Shown here in pieces: positions 33,256 to 45,698 of a stretch of DNA of 64,000 nucleotides. Each line of letters begins with the position of its first letter. Positions within the stretch are counted from its first letter, which is position 1. The translations under genes and the position numbers were made by a program. The notes beneath the pieces were generated by a model that worked only from the letters and a program-made list of their open reading frames with translations, had not been told where the DNA came from and did not search any database. This stretch comes from Anthoceros angustus (lineage: Eukaryota > Streptophyta > Anthocerotopsida > Anthocerotales > Anthocerotaceae), in the NCBI GenBank assembly GCA_010909165.1, contig MU008156.1, positions 62,001 to 126,000 on the forward strand. Reading direction: 5' to 3'.

Positions 33256-34878
33256 TGGGCTGACGATACCCATATTCTTGGCCGGAGACAAGGTTCACAT
33301 GTTTGATTTCTTCCCTTTAGAGCTCTCTTGCCCTTGGCCTTGGCTTCAAAATCATCATCAAGTCTGAGTTTGGCTCCTTTGCTAGGCCTTTTCTCCGTAT
33401 CCTGAGGGATATTAACTTCTCCGCAGGCTTGGGTTCTTGGTGTCCCGATTGGGCCTCCTCGCTCACTGGATTATGTGGACGGCTTTGGGCCAATGAGGAT
33501 TTGGCGCACGTGACTTGATCCTTTCGATTGGGAGGCAGATGGCGTTTGGGATCCTCTCCTTTTGTTTTCTTGGCCACCAGAGTACCTTCTCCGAAACGGT
33601 TGTCCCTCCCAGTTTTCTTGTCTAGCCTAACATTCCGTTGGCTGTGGTGTTTTAGGTGATACCATCGGCCCTGTGCACCTTCGAGTGTGCGGCGGGGATG
33701 AGCCGGGCAGCGCCTTCCATTGCTTTTCTGTTTGTCACACGAGGCCTGGCGAGTGGCTTTCTTAGAGCCGGGCTCTCTCTTATCTTGTCCTCCGCTTAAT
33801 TCGACATTCAATTTTCTTGGAGGCTTTGTCGGGCGTTGAGGAGGGAATTTTCCTATGCAAGCCTCCTAAGATTAGTCGTGACTCTTATCCTCCGAGGCGA
33901 AACATGCCGCTCTTTCCTCGCCCGAGGGGTTGGGCTCCCGAGGCTTCAAGCGTCCCCTCTGAGAAACAAGACGGCGCAATTGGCCCTCCTCCGGATTCCT
34001 CCATTCCCTAGGCCCACTCGGCTCATCTCCGCTCTGCTCGTGAAAGGGGTTCATGGCCTCGACCGACCTATTCGGGCATTCCGCATGGCACCAGAACTTT
34101 TCTACCGCATGTTCGTTTTACCTTGGCTTGGTCCATCCTCTGGCCTTTTCTTTCAACTTGTAGCCACGGACCCCTCTCGATGACTTTGGAACGCACTTGT
34201 CTCGTCGTCCGTGGGCTAGCAAAACATCGGTCCACACATGACGCCTGCTCGAGAGGTCATGTTCTCTATTGCTAGGGAAGGCGGGTTCCTTCCATTTAGG
34301 GAGCACCCTTACACCTTGCTCAACGGGTTTCTTAGGGCGTGACTATTTTGACCAGGGGATCAAGTTTCGCTGTCGATTGTAGATGTGAGTTACTGGATCC
34401 CACCCTGAGAGTATCTGCATAACATGTATTCTAATGTTCCCTCCTCGTGTTGGGCGGTGGAGGGATGCGCTGACGCCAAGGTCCACAAGTACCTCCTATA
34501 CAGACGGCCACGCCTTGCCCCTTGCCATTGAGACTCACGAGCCATGGGCAAGGATTGTAGTCTGGTCAAGGCTGCGCCAAGGCTTATCAGTCGGCGAATG
34601 GGGTTGGCCTCTTGTATTATTGCTTTCTTCCCAAAGGGTTTCCTATCGCTCAGAGAAGGCCACAACGTATATAGAACGACAATGAGCGTGGGAGATCTGA
34701 CTTCCGACACCGTGGTAAGTAGGCCTTTTCACATCCCCCGAGCAAGTTCTTCAAGCACAGTGAAGAAATCGTGACTGGGCCAGCTATCCGCATGGTGCCC
34801 TTGGTTTTGCGCTTTTGTTTTTGGGGTGGATGGGTTTTTCCCATCTCTTTTTTATAATACAGTCTTCTTTCCCTGTCC
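33256..34878 (+). pseudogene. LINE ORF, 3' part: RT palm and C-terminal region
   Basis: Starts with the RT catalytic box ADDTHILG (33259-33282), directly continuing the reading cut at 26996. Further on, WVLGVPIGP (about 33433-33460) matches the thumb-proximal block of LINE RTs. Coding-like stretches follow at 33836-34183 and 34540-34700 in several frames. The 3' part ends at the 40-bp repeat at 34879. Confidence 0.65.
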
Positions 34879-34918
34879 ATTACTCATGGAATAGAAGTAG
34901 ATTATACTATTCATTATC
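34879..34918 (+). repeat. 40-bp direct repeat, right flank of LINE
   Basis: Identical to 25139-25178. See that entry. Confidence 0.8.
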
Positions 34919-35344
34919 GTGAATAAAAGTAAATCATACCATCTTTTTAATAATTATTAAATCAATTGAAGGCACTACTTATAATTAAACAAGAAGGGCT
35001 TTAGGGGTTGTAAAGTAGGTCTTATCAATAACATAGAGTATATCAATATCAGTACTCCCACCGAATTTCATCAATTTCTGCACCCCTGCCAAAGTAGGTA
35101 GGCTCTCCCAAAGTCTACTAAGGATCGGGGACTAAAATATGACAGATGCATAGAATGGCATAAAATGAGATAAATGCTGGTCAAAAGTTCTCCCGGTGGT
35201 GGGGCCCACCCACCACAGGATGAAGGTGTGTACCATCATGCCATCTCAATCCATGCTTCATGCATTCAAACCTCATCCATTCAAACACCGTACGTGATTA
35301 GGAAGCTAACGGACTTATGGTTCATGAGGTAGTTAGCTTGTCTC
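34919..35344. other. Intergenic, nothing recognised
   Basis: AT-rich sequence without a coding stretch or repeat that I can identify. Confidence 0.4.
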
Positions 35345-35590
35345 AATCACGAAATCCCTCTCAATGCCCGTGCGTCGAAGCGCAATTGTTTCAACTTGAG
35401 CTCATATCTTCAGCTAGGGTTGTGTGAAGCTCTACAAAATTGATTGTGTATGTACCTTTACCTTTAAGTACTTCAGCACCTAGCACGATGTTGGAAATCC
35501 TGAAGGACTTTCGTTAGAGTAGTAGCTTCTAGCTACTGCACGTTATACTTATAGAACTACTTATCTTTAGCCTTTAGCAAATGCTTGCGT
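35345..35590 (-). repeat. Dispersed repeat, copy B (internally deleted)
   Basis: Matches 10490-10680 of copy A (shared ctctcaatgccngtgcgtcg, gctagggttg, gtgaagctcta, ttaagnacttc) and then, without a gap, matches 11180-11275 (gactttcgttngagtngtag, gttatacttatag). About 500 bp of copy A is missing in between. Confidence 0.75.
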
Positions 35591-36329
35591 GGGAGGAAAA
35601 TCTCGGGGCTCCGAAATTCACCCTCTAGCAGCCACGCTTATCCCACTGTCGTATCGTACATTGGGTTTCGTCCCATGTGATCTCTAATTGCTAGTCGTGC
35701 GAAAATGGATCATGCTACACACTTGCTCACCTCAATCCAGCCTTCCCTACGAGCAAGGCACCCTCGCACGCCCCCTCAAACAACAACCATAGCACCCGTG
35801 CTGCTCCGAAAAATAGACGACCTCCGACCTACAACAACACTTTACGTTCATAGGCCCCGTCACGAAGGTAGGCCATTCATTGGCGACCGGGATCCCACGG
35901 TCAGCTGGGCGTGGTTTCTTTGCCTCCAGCAGGTCACTGAATTCTGCGAGGCGAATTTCTGCTGATTTGGGACCCCTCCCTTAGGCTTTGCCTTGGGCCT
36001 TCTACTACTTCCTACACCTTTCCTCTTGAATCACCACATCCTCATACACACCTACTCCACTCTACTCCTCTACTTCACAACCTCCTACTCTAATCATCAC
36101 CTCTGGCTCATTGATTCTAGCTCACCCTTATGGCACAACTGCTTGGGGTCCACCCATAAATCATCAAGTTCTTCCTTGGGCCGGTTGCTGTAGGAGTTAC
36201 AGCAGATAGCGAGAACCTCTAGGGAGTCTTTCCCTGTAGCCTACCCTCAAGCAAAAAGTTCATTGGGCAGTGCCACGCACCCAAAGCAAAGAATTTCACA
36301 GCAACCATTCACAAGGGCAGCAACCTGCC
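35591..36329. other. Intergenic, nothing recognised
   Basis: CT-rich stretches near 36000-36110. The open frame at 35705-35965 shows no family resemblance. No gene supported. Confidence 0.4.
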
Positions 36330-36610
36330 CGAGGCGGCATCGAAGCGCAATTGTTTCAGCCTCAGCCAGCTCATATCTTCAGCTAGGGTTGTGAGAAGCT
36401 CTACCAAATCGATTGCGTATCTATCTTTATCTTTAAGTACTTCAGCATCCAACGCAATGTTGGAAACCATGAAGTCGATAGGATTAAAATGTGCATTGTA
36501 CCCCAACCTGTTGACCATTGTGACTAGCTTCTTGCAAACACAATTCCGTTGCTGACGCGATGCTGGTCCTAGCACGTTGAAGTGAAGACCCAAATGATGT
36601 TGAAGTGAAG
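36330..36610 (-). repeat. Dispersed repeat, copy C
   Basis: Matches about 10540-10770 of copy A. On the minus strand it keeps the longest open reading of the family (36593-36309, 94 codons) with LGYNAHFNPIDFMVSNIALD followed by LLTTLAEDMSWLRLKQLRFD. Amino-acid preservation between copies A and C suggests former coding function. Confidence 0.7.
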
Positions 36611-36770
36611 TTATGTATGTGTTGACGATTTCCGGCCTAGGGTCATAACCATAGGTTATATGAGATAGTAGGAGTAGCTATTATTTAATAGTCATACATG
36701 TTCATTAGGGTTACACCCGTAGGCAAATAGTCATACCTTTTCATTTTCAGGAATTTGTGTTTCTAGCCCA

Positions 36771-37465
36771 ATGAACAATCCAGGAGGCCAGCAAGGGCAG
36801 CCTCGCCCTGCTGAGCTAATCCAAAACAGGCAAGGCTGGCATAGAATCCCTACATTAGCCCAGAATCTACATAGTAGGGTTAATCTATGTAGCCGTGGAA
36901 ACCAAAACCTGCCTATGCAAGTAGCAGATCTCAAGGACGCATTCAACACAATTGTTGAAACCTTGTTTCCTGATGATGATCTTGTGTTTGCTCTCCCACC
37001 TAGGAATCCACAGAATCTGCCTGAAGTAAGGGTTACAAGAGCCTTTGATGGAAATGGAAACCCTCATGGTTTTCTCACAACCCACGCTGCATCACAAACA
37101 GCAGTGAATTTGTTAGTAGAGAGAATTGAAGCAGTGAGCAGAAACATGGACGGATGTTAATCACAACATCAATCGTTTCAACTTTAAGCATAGACGTACA
37201 TGATTTGAAGGAGCATCTTGTGCGCTGGGACTTCAAATTGCTTAAATTGGTTAAATCCGAATTGCTGAAAGATCCTGCATTCAGAGCAATAGTATGTAAT
37301 GGCGCCAACAGGACCAATGGTAATAGCAAATTTGATGCTCCTAATTCGTGCTCTTCCTGCTCAACCTATGCGTATAACATATGGGAGATAAGATTGACCA
37401 GGATTGCTGAGCAGCTGATTGCTACAGCTCGCACTCTAGAACCAGATAACTTCCAAGTGCTTTAA
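36771..37465 (+). pseudogene. Unknown protein, homologous to the extra ORF of the 45.7-52.4 kb Copia element
   Basis: Two blocks, 36771-37150 and about 37160-37465, are joined by one frameshift and together give about 230 residues. They align along their whole length with the minus-strand ORF at 51909-51169. Shared landmarks are AFNTIV.TL.PD, GFLTTHAA, VDI/V-DLKE, DFKLL.L.K, a C-terminal CSSCSTYAYN (CPSCSTYAFN in the partner) and a final VL. The CxxC pair could bind metal; no known domain is recognised. The ATG at 36771 follows a possible acceptor (ttttcattttcag, about 36735-36750). The partner lies inside a Copia element just upstream of gag, so this copy may be the leftover 5' part of a related element cut off by the transposon that starts at 37494. 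Confidence 0.6.
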
Positions 37466-37493
37466 GTCTGTTGCATGAACATCATAATTTTTT

Positions 37494-40030
37494 AAGGGGG
37501 TGAATAATCTCGAAGGGGGTTTTCCGTAAATAATCTCTGACGGGGGTTTTTGATGGGCCCTAAAACAGCGTTTTTAAAGCATTCCGGAAAACATCTCCAA
37601 AAAAAAGGGTGTCGCCCACTAAAGTTCCTACTTTCCATCCAGCAATGTTTCTGTCGAATTGTGGTTGCAAACTCAAACCTATGGGATTAATACAAAGTAG
37701 GAACGATAAGGAAGGTCGTTCCTGCCGGGAAGGGACGACTGTAAATTCAGTTTTGGGAGGAAAATGTGGTTTAGTAAGGACACAACAAAAGCCACGGACA
37801 GGGTATTTCCAAAACACAGTAACATCTGGAATCAGACGTACAACATTCACTCGGGGACCACAGGACAACCATGATTTGATTTCACTCATCACGAGTTCAA
37901 TCTTCGTCATCACTTGGTCCGACTTCTCTCCAACATGTCATCACTATCTTGGTGGCACTTTGACTACATCTTTGTATGAAGCCAGCGCAACTCATGAGCT
38001 TATCCCTTGTCGCTTTTTGTCCACCGTATACACATGTTTAGTCGTTCAACACAAACCCATGTCTGGGATGGCTATTTTCATTCCACAAACACCTCCATAT
38101 GTTTTTGAGTAATGGACCTTATTCCCTTTTTCCTCGGCATCGAGGACTAGATGGGTTGGCTTTCATGGACTATATTATACACATATACTCTCCCTTCGTG
38201 CGCATGTCTGTGTGCTCGGTCGATGCAGTGGATAAGAAAGTAAGGTCGTGGTGCATCTAGCTTCGCATCAATGACTTTCCCCAATCCAGAATGGCTTGTT
38301 ATGCGTGTCCATAGTGCACGGCACAGCCAGAAACATCCCCTTCAAGTTTTTTTTTATGTCCCCGTTCATCCGCGCCATTCCCACTGTTGCCTTCCGGCAT
38401 TTGATATACTAAGTACATTCGTGGGAGGTCCCTCAATAATGCCTCATCTAGCAAGCTTCATCGGCACTTGAAGTGGTCGGTTGTATGATCCATACGCGTG
38501 AAAACCACTTCAAGAATATTTGTAGCACTAGCCCAATGTTTTTCTCACAATGATAGCAATCTCCTTCAGGTCCACCCAAAGGCTTCCCACCACTTGTACT
38601 CTTCAACAATCACCTAGCGCAAATCTTTTTAACCCATGCAAATGGGCATTTTTTCGCCCGGTGATGGGATACTGCGTTCCCTTCTTGTCCCCTAGCTTCA
38701 CCGCATGCACGTGAGGATGGTGCTAAGGGAGCGCCCGGCAAACCCTGCGCCCTCCCTTAGCCTGCCGAAATCGTGCAAGGTGAGCTAGAAGGGCGGCCGG
38801 CCGCGCCCTCCCAGAGAAATAGTGCGGACGTTGGTTAAGGTCGACTAGACCAGACCCAATGTGGATTAGTCAAACGTCCACTATTATGCCTTCTTCCCAC
38901 AATATCTTCAACTCTTCAATAAGCGGTCGGAAATAAATGTCTGCATTTTTCACTTGCTTCGGACCAAGAATAATCATTGATGATAATATATGTCCATTGC
39001 ATATGGACATCCATGGAGGCAAGTTATAATTGACAAGTAGCACTAGCCAAATGGAATATTGAGAACTCTGGTGTCCAAATGGGTTAATCCCATCAGTAGC
39101 AAGCCCAAATCGAATATTGCGCGTCTCCATAGCAAACTCTGGAAATGTTTGGTTCACATATTCTCAGCAGGCCCTGATGGTGATTCGCACGATCCCATCA
39201 CTAGACTTATGTGTTGCATGCCAAGACATCATACTAGCTAGCTTCTCGCACCTAAACATTTGCTTTGTCCAACTAGGAATTAATGGGAAATAAATAAACA
39301 CATAATGAAGGGGGAGAATATAGTAACCACCTTCAACATGCGACAGCGAAGACCCCCCGTGTCACGAAGAACACCTTTCCTAGAACAAGACATGTATACC
39401 CTTACTTTGATAATGCGCACACCCTTTCCTCACAGGTCATACACATGATAAAAGACGCACTTTCAAGTCTACACCCTAGTAACCGGAGCCATGAGGGGTG
39501 TGGGCCCGTGCCTCGCGCTTTTTGTAGAATGTTTAGAGGCCGCCATTTTCATACATGTTTATTACAACTCAAAACTTTTACTTTGAAGTGCCTTTGGAAC
39601 ACAATGAAAACAATCCTCGTACTAGCGGAAGTCTCATTTCAATGGTCGAATCGAGAACATTGTAACAACAAGCTCTTGCTAAGGGAGGTGGTCAACCAAG
39701 ATCGTGATAATAGTCATTGAAGAGTGTGGCCTCAAGCGACTCATCCATGCCTTGCAGACCCCGACATCGAGTCAAGTACCACCGCCATATTCCTAGAGGT
39801 GGTCTATATCGTCCGCCCTCAAAGTTGATATGGATTCGCTCTCTCCATTGCTTGTTCGCTCTTCACAATATTAGTATCATTCCCCGGGCCTGGTCATTCG
39901 TCGATGGTGTCGATCGCACACACAAAGACCTAGTGGTTTGTTGACCCTTATCCAAAAGGTCGCCAGTCGTGGTCTTCAACCTTCTGGCACTCAATGCAAC
40001 CACTTGGGCTTTAAGGCAATCCTTCTCACT
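37494..40030 (-). mobile_element. En/Spm-like DNA transposon remnant, copy 1
   Basis: The left end ataattttttaaggggg (37494-37510) is followed by subterminal repeats of the type aataatctnnnngggggtttt. The stretch to about 38620 matches 44204-45360 of copy 2. A Transposase_21-type fragment lies on the minus strand at 39157-38870. A further minus-strand piece (AQVVALSARRLKTT, about 40015-39970) matches copy 2 in the opposite orientation. The right end was not found. Decayed. Confidence 0.7.
38870..39157 (-). pseudogene. Transposase_21 (Tnp2, En/Spm superfamily) fragment
   Basis: The reading RNIRFGLATDGINPFG, SQYSIWLVLLVNYNLPPW and FRPLIEELKILWEEGI is the diagnostic core of plant En/Spm transposase (usual form RNVRLGLATDGFNPFG, YSIWPVxLxxYNLPPW, PLIEELKxLW). 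The fragment holds 95 residues of a domain that normally exceeds 200; neighbouring parts are frameshifted. The family assignment is firm; the element is inactive. Confidence 0.9.
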
Positions 40031-41120
40031 TATGCAAACCTCCTTTGCCCAGAATTGGGATGGACTGTGTATTTTACGGAGAGAGCAAAGCAATTGCTAT
40101 CGACTAAAATTTACTTAATGAATAAAACAATAGAACAAAAATGTCACTTATGTATTCATCGCTTTACGTCCTTTCGCCCACGCAACCTTTCCTACAAGCA
40201 GCCCTAACATAAATAACCACGAGTAAGCGAGTATCCCTAACAGGTAAACCCTGTACGAAGGGTCTTTACTCTTGTCACTCCCTCTCGAGCGCAACGAGCT
40301 ACACGCTAAGTCCTTCGCAGCCCCACGGCACAGAATTCGCTGCTAATGCTTCGCCACCCACCGCAATCGAGTGCTTATTGTCCATATCCATGGCGGCCCC
40401 AACTAGGCTCGCCCGCTACCACTGCCACCGCCTACTCATGCTCTACGGGCTGACATCGACATCTCAAAGATCACAGAATGAAGACACTGGCGGAAGTGGC
40501 AAACTTGATATGGAAAACGCGGAGCAAGGGTAATATTTCTGGGAGGAGTGTGGTCTCCCAAGGTGGAGTTCCACTTTGATGTACCTTCACCAAGAAATGG
40601 CCGACACCAATCATGAGGAATGGGGTGAGAGCTTTTGTGTTGGGCAAATACCGCAGATTGGTAATTAGCTATGGATGACTATCAACCTGGCCCCATTGTG
40701 GACCTCAAGAGGTGCTCTCCCTACGGCTGACAACACCGACCCAGATACCTCAAGTGGTAGCTTGAGAACATATGACACGGACGGGTCAGCCAAGGACACT
40801 GCTTAGACCGTAGCTAAGATCAAGGAAGGCCCATGGTCTGACGGCTAGGCTGTTGTTTGTCGGCAGCCAGGTGATTTGGTAAGCAATTGGCTTCATCCAC
40901 CATGCAGCACTGGTTTGGAGTGCAACTTGTTTCTTGTCCTCACCGCTGACACTCACATACACCCCTCTCGCCACCGGGTATTTGATATATCGGGTCGCCA
41001 GAGGTAAGGCAGTAGGTGCTTGTTACTCATTACAGGGTGTCTCCACAAGGCAAGCTTATGGAAGATGCCTCTGACTGAAGGATGGCGCCTGCCTTCCCCA
41101 ACCCACCAGATAAGTTCTGC
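40031..41120. other. Intergenic, nothing recognised
   Basis: No coding stretch resembles a known family. The open frame at 40974-40786 (-) lies beside the Copia fragment and could be part of its degenerate 3' region. Confidence 0.35.
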
Positions 41121-41511
41121 TCATTGCTTGGTATGTGTTGTGAAGTCACCGATCCCCAAGCCCTCCATAAGCTGATAATGCTTATGCTTTGGCAAGGCCT
41201 TTATCAGGATATCGGCAGTATTATCGTCTGTCCCAACAAAGCCTACCTTAGTTACACCTCTGTCCACGGCATCTCGTACATAGTGGTGTTGAATCTCTAT
41301 ATGTTTGGTTTGTGCATGGAAACGGGGGTTTGCAACCAAGGCCAGGGCAAATATGTTGTCGCACGAGATTAGAGTCGGTCCAACTTGCTCCTGCCCAAGG
41401 TCATGTAAGAATCTCCTTTCCCACTTTGCCTTAAGGTTTCTGGGCTTCAACAGATTTATACTCTCCCTCGAGAGGAGAGTGGATATAGATGTTTTGCTTT
41501 TTGCTACCTGA
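41121..41511 (-). pseudogene. Copia RNase H / C-terminal pol fragment
   Basis: The minus-strand reading has SCDNIFALALVANPRFHAQT, KHIEIQHHYVRDAVDRGV and TADILIKALPK, the conserved end of Copia RNase H (DNxSAIxLAxNPxxHxRTKHI ... ADIxTKAL). The open stretch is 41450-41121 and the same sequence can be followed upstream to about 41511. No LTRs found nearby, so this is a stray 3' fragment. Confidence 0.88.
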
Positions 41512-44203
41512 AGCTTGATTTCAATACGCAGAGGCTAACAAGAAACAATATGTGGACAGTTACGCTGAGTTCTCGAGTCTCGATGCCTCAATTCCAAGCA
41601 TCTCAGAATCACTTACAAGATAAGTTTATCCTCGCCATCATTCTTGTATATCACTCCATGACAGCATCGGGCCTTAAGGTACCTGAATATCCTTTTTACT
41701 GCTACCCAATGTGCCTTACCTGGATTTTCTAGGAATTGAGAGACTGTAGGCTTACAAGCATGGGAAGATGTACAAATACCGGGGGTCTCATCTAATTTAT
41801 GACGATAGTGATATGCCTACACGCGGCTTGTAGGGAATTCTTTCCATATCCTTCTTTGGTTTTGGGGCAAAAGCTAAAGTACATTACACTTGTAAGCTTA
41901 ATTCCTACCGGCCTACTGCAGTATGTGCTCACAGCCTAGCTCGTGCAGTGCTCTCAAGCTATATGGCGCAAGCTGGTACCAAGCGATGTAAGCATCACTA
42001 CTCCGCAGGAACGAAGGAAATGGTGATGGGGATGACCGAAACCGATCAAGATCGAGTTGAAGCTGCATGAGGATGCGACCACAATGGAGGTTCGGTGTTT
42101 GGTGACNGCGTTGCTCCAACCCCAAGGTGGCGGCGGGTGAGTTCGGAGATAGCGCGGGGTGCGGGCCGAGGCTGAATGTCTCAGTCGCCGGAGAGAAGCC
42201 AGCCCTCTCGTCGGCCGGCGTGGTGGAAGTAACTGGGCGGGAGGTGCCTTCCACATAGTAGCCGAGTGCATGGCTTACTCTACCTTGCAGCCGCCTACGG
42301 CCTTCTGACTGCCTTGTTGCCGCAGGCGTGAATACTGCCTGCGGCCCCAGCAGGCCAGTCTGCTGCCCGTCTTCCATTCGGGGCCGTCCGTGTGGCGCCG
42401 CTCGATGCGACTCACGACTCAGCTACAAGTTACTTTTGGCGTACTTATCTGTTTTGACCGGAGTGGGGTGGGACTTATCCGATACCCACGGTCGCGGTAG
42501 CGTCGTGAGTAGTGGTGGGTCCGTTACCTCCGGGTCAAGATACTCCGGGCAGTCAGGAGGTCGCGTCTTATTCCTCCTTTTCATGTATTTCTTGGGACCT
42601 CTGAAAAACAAAACCAACATTTCCTAACACCCCCAAAGTGCAGTGACCGCGGCACAGCTCTATTGCTATCATCTCCCGATCCCTTGACTCGATTTCCAAT
42701 TTCTTGTTTGTGCCATGATCATGCCTCGTAAATTCATCGCTAGGTGCCTCCTCCCCCCACGTTGAACCACGCACAACATAGGGCCTTTACTTGGCCCGTT
42801 TCAACACCTATAGCTAAGGGCGACTATTTCTAACCTAATTTTGTCACTATTTATGCGGGCCATATTCATGGTCTTGGGAAAATAATAATAAACTATTACG
42901 GGTTATGGTCCATAAAAAATAGAATATTTCTCTATGTCCTTGGTTGTGGAACATGTCTAAGCTTCATTAAAAAAGTATAAAGCGTATTTGAAAATGTTGG
43001 TTAAGTTTGTATTTTCATTTTCCTTACCTTAGCTAAATGTTAAAAGAAGGTCGATATGATTCTTTGGGACAATCCGGCCCAAGTGGAGACAAATCATGTC
43101 GTTTCATAGGGCTAGAGACTATCACGGCAATCTCAATGAAACAGTCTTGACAACTTTCCTTTGAGAACATTGACTATAATTTGAATGGAATCTTGTGATT
43201 TAGGTGTTTGAGGTGTGACATTAGGGATTGATGAAGCGACTGAATGCGTTGATTTCCTAACTCCTAGCCGCGGCAAACGCAAGAATAGAGTGGCCCCTCA
43301 CATTTTGTGAAGCGACATGCAATACGCCAGCAATGTAGCTCAAATCATGGAAATAAGGGAAGATGTTCACTTTCTTTGCGTCTGCTGATTTGGTTTAGCT
43401 CGATGAGGGCTAATAATTTTATTCTTTGAGGAATCCGGCTACCGCTAATGAAAGTGAACTTTTGTTGTGATAACGCAATGTCTTTTATTCGAGGTTCAGT
43501 GCAAAAAAACCGAGCATATGTATGTGGGCGAAGTTTGCGCACCGAAAAAAATCGGACAGCCATGAATGTGTGTGTGATTGGGACTCTTTTTCTTTGGATG
43601 AGCCCAGCCAGTCCGGCGGTCCCATATGTGCAGTGGCTAACACTCTCGATTCATGCCCTAAGATACTTGGGACTCCGGGAGACATGCCTCTGAGTGCGGC
43701 GCACATCGCCGTCATGCCTCCTTGGCCACCCTCGGTAGATTAGTCCCAATTGTCGGCCGATATGAGGTCTCTCGCAATCTCGGTGCCCCAAAGACTCGGG
43801 ACACTTTCCTTGCCTTCCTCATGCGACACCTTGGTCGCCTCTTGAGTGCCAAGACATGTGCGGCGGGGCCAGGGCCACGGAGGATGTTCTCGTGTTTGCA
43901 TTTTGGCCAAACAAGCTTGTTGTGATCCTGGGATGGGTGAATTTCGACGTGCGTTGTGGCTTGGGGTCATGTGTTGGTGCTCACGTGTTTGTCAGCCATG
44001 CCCTGTACATGTGACATGGTGATTTTAGGATTTGTCTCCAAGGAGCCAGGGAGCGCTCCATCTCTCTCTCTCGGCGGATCGGGATGCTATCAACTGGGCC
44101 GGGCATGCCTTGTCCATTGGTTTCCTGGGCCCGGGGATTAGCTCGCGTTGTCATAAGCAGCTCGACCTTGGCGAGCCGGGGCGGAAGTGGAGGAGAAAAA
44201 ACC
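41512..44203. other. Unidentified region with one undetermined base
   Basis: No supported gene. Base 42107 is n. The minus-strand open frames through it (42377-41913 and 42271-41954) have no family resemblance. The plus strand at 43520-44210 keeps several moderately long frames (43560-43740, 43722-43925, 44032-44214) that look like pieces of one broken coding region, which I cannot identify. 42780-43440 is AT-rich and empty. Confidence 0.35.
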
Positions 44204-44599
44204 ATAATTTTTGAAGGAGGTGAATAATCTTGATGGGGGTTTTCCGTAAATAATCTTTGAAGGGGGTTTTTGATGGGCCCTAAAACAACGTTTATTAGTC
44301 ATTCGAAAACATCTTGAAAAAAGGTGTCACCGGTAAGAGTTACTACTTTCCAACCGGCAATGTTTACCACATGGAATGGTGGTATGGCTTCGAACCTATG
44401 GGATTAATGCAAAGTGGGACTGAAGGAAGGCCGTTTCTGCTAGGGAGCGGACGTGAAGTCGATTTAGGAAGGAGGAAAATGTGGTTTAAGTAATGACACA
44501 ACAAAAGCCACAGTTGGATATTTCCAAAACACGGTAACATGTCTGGAACCGGACATTACAACATTCACTCGGGACCGAGACAACTTGATTTGAGTTTAC

Positions 44600-44905
44600 T
44601 CATCCCAGGACTTCAATCCATTCATCACTTGGTCCGACTTCTCTAGCATTGTCATCACATATCTTGGTGACACTTGGCACTTGATTTGTACCGAAGCCGC
44701 GCAACTCGCAGAGCTTATCCCTTATCGCTTTTTTGTCCACCGCATACAAATGTTTCCGTGCATTCAACACAAACCTATAATACAGGATGACTGTTTCATT
44801 CACAAATACCTCCTGTATATTTTTTGGGTAAGGGACCTTATTCCCCTTTTTCCTCGGCATTGGACTAGATGGGTTGGCACTCTGGTGGACTATGTATTCC
44901 TGCAC
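44600..44905 (-). pseudogene. Transposon-encoded ORF fragment, unknown
   Basis: 101-residue open stretch (KVPYPKNIQEVFVNETVILY, LNARKHLYAVDKKAIRDKLC) whose DNA is conserved in copy 1 at about 37900-38190. Its position beyond the Tnp2 region suggests a second transposon protein. No domain recognised. Confidence 0.45.
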
Positions 44906-45698
44906 AAATCTCCCGTGGTACGCATCTGTGTGCTCGGTCCGATACTAGTGGATAAGAAAGTGAGGTCGTGGTGCATTTAGCTTCGAGTCAATGACCTCCC
45001 TAATCCAGAATGGCCTGTTGTGCGTGTCGTAGTGCCGCGGCGGAACATCCCTTCGGTTCCAGTTATGTCCCCATTCATCCAGCGCCATTTTCCCTGTTGC
45101 CTTCCCGCATTTGATATGCCCCAAGTCTGAATCACTTGTTGTGGGAGGTCCCTCAATAATGCTTCATCCAGAAAAGCTTCATCCGGTACGTGAAGTGGTC
45201 GGGCTGTATGATCCACTTTTGCACATGAAAACCACTTCCAAGGACGCTCTAGTAGTAGCCCGATGTTATTCTCCACAATGACAGCAATCTCCTTCTAGTC
45301 CACCCAAAAGGCTTCTCACCACTTGTACTCTTCAGCAGTCACCTATGGACGCAAATCTTTTAACCCTTCCTGCAAATGGGCCACACCTTTCATCGGTGAT
45401 AGGATACACTACGTTCCTTCTTGTCCCCCTAGCTCCACACATGCCGTGGGTGGTGCTAGGGGCACTCAGCCCGACTTCGCCCTCCATAACGCCTGCCCAT
45501 GGCGCCCGCCCGGCAGCCTCCATAACCACGCCCACCCATGGCGCCACGGCCGGCGCCCTCCCCTGACCATGCCTGCCATGTATCGCCCGGCCTGGCGCCC
45601 TCCCATGACACCCGCCCATGCCATGTGCACCGAGCGGTAGGCGCCCTCCTGTGCGCCACCACCTTGTGTCTTGGGCCAGTGGCCTTCCCTCCATGACA

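Larger units (their letters stand above)
25179..34878 (+). mobile_element. Non-LTR retrotransposon (LINE), interrupted by a Copia element
   Basis: Starts with a ccttgc tandem run and a GC-rich leader. It then encodes an N-terminal C2H2 finger, a reverse transcriptase split by a 6.26-kb Copia insertion at 26997-33255, and a decayed 3' part ending near 34878. The layout (one ORF, N-terminal zinc finger, GTRQGDPLGG box) resembles R2/CRE-like or NeSL-like elements without an apurinic endonuclease; that placement is inference. Perfect 40-bp flanking repeats mark the ends. No poly-A tail is visible. Confidence 0.75.

Noticed and set aside
33317-33811. 164-codon minus-strand frame
   Set aside because: It is the opposite strand of the LINE reverse transcriptase C-terminal region, which shows real family blocks on the plus strand.
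41913-42377. 154-codon minus-strand frame containing the undetermined base
   Set aside because: No family resemblance, and the overlapping frame in another register is equally open; the n makes the reading uncertain.
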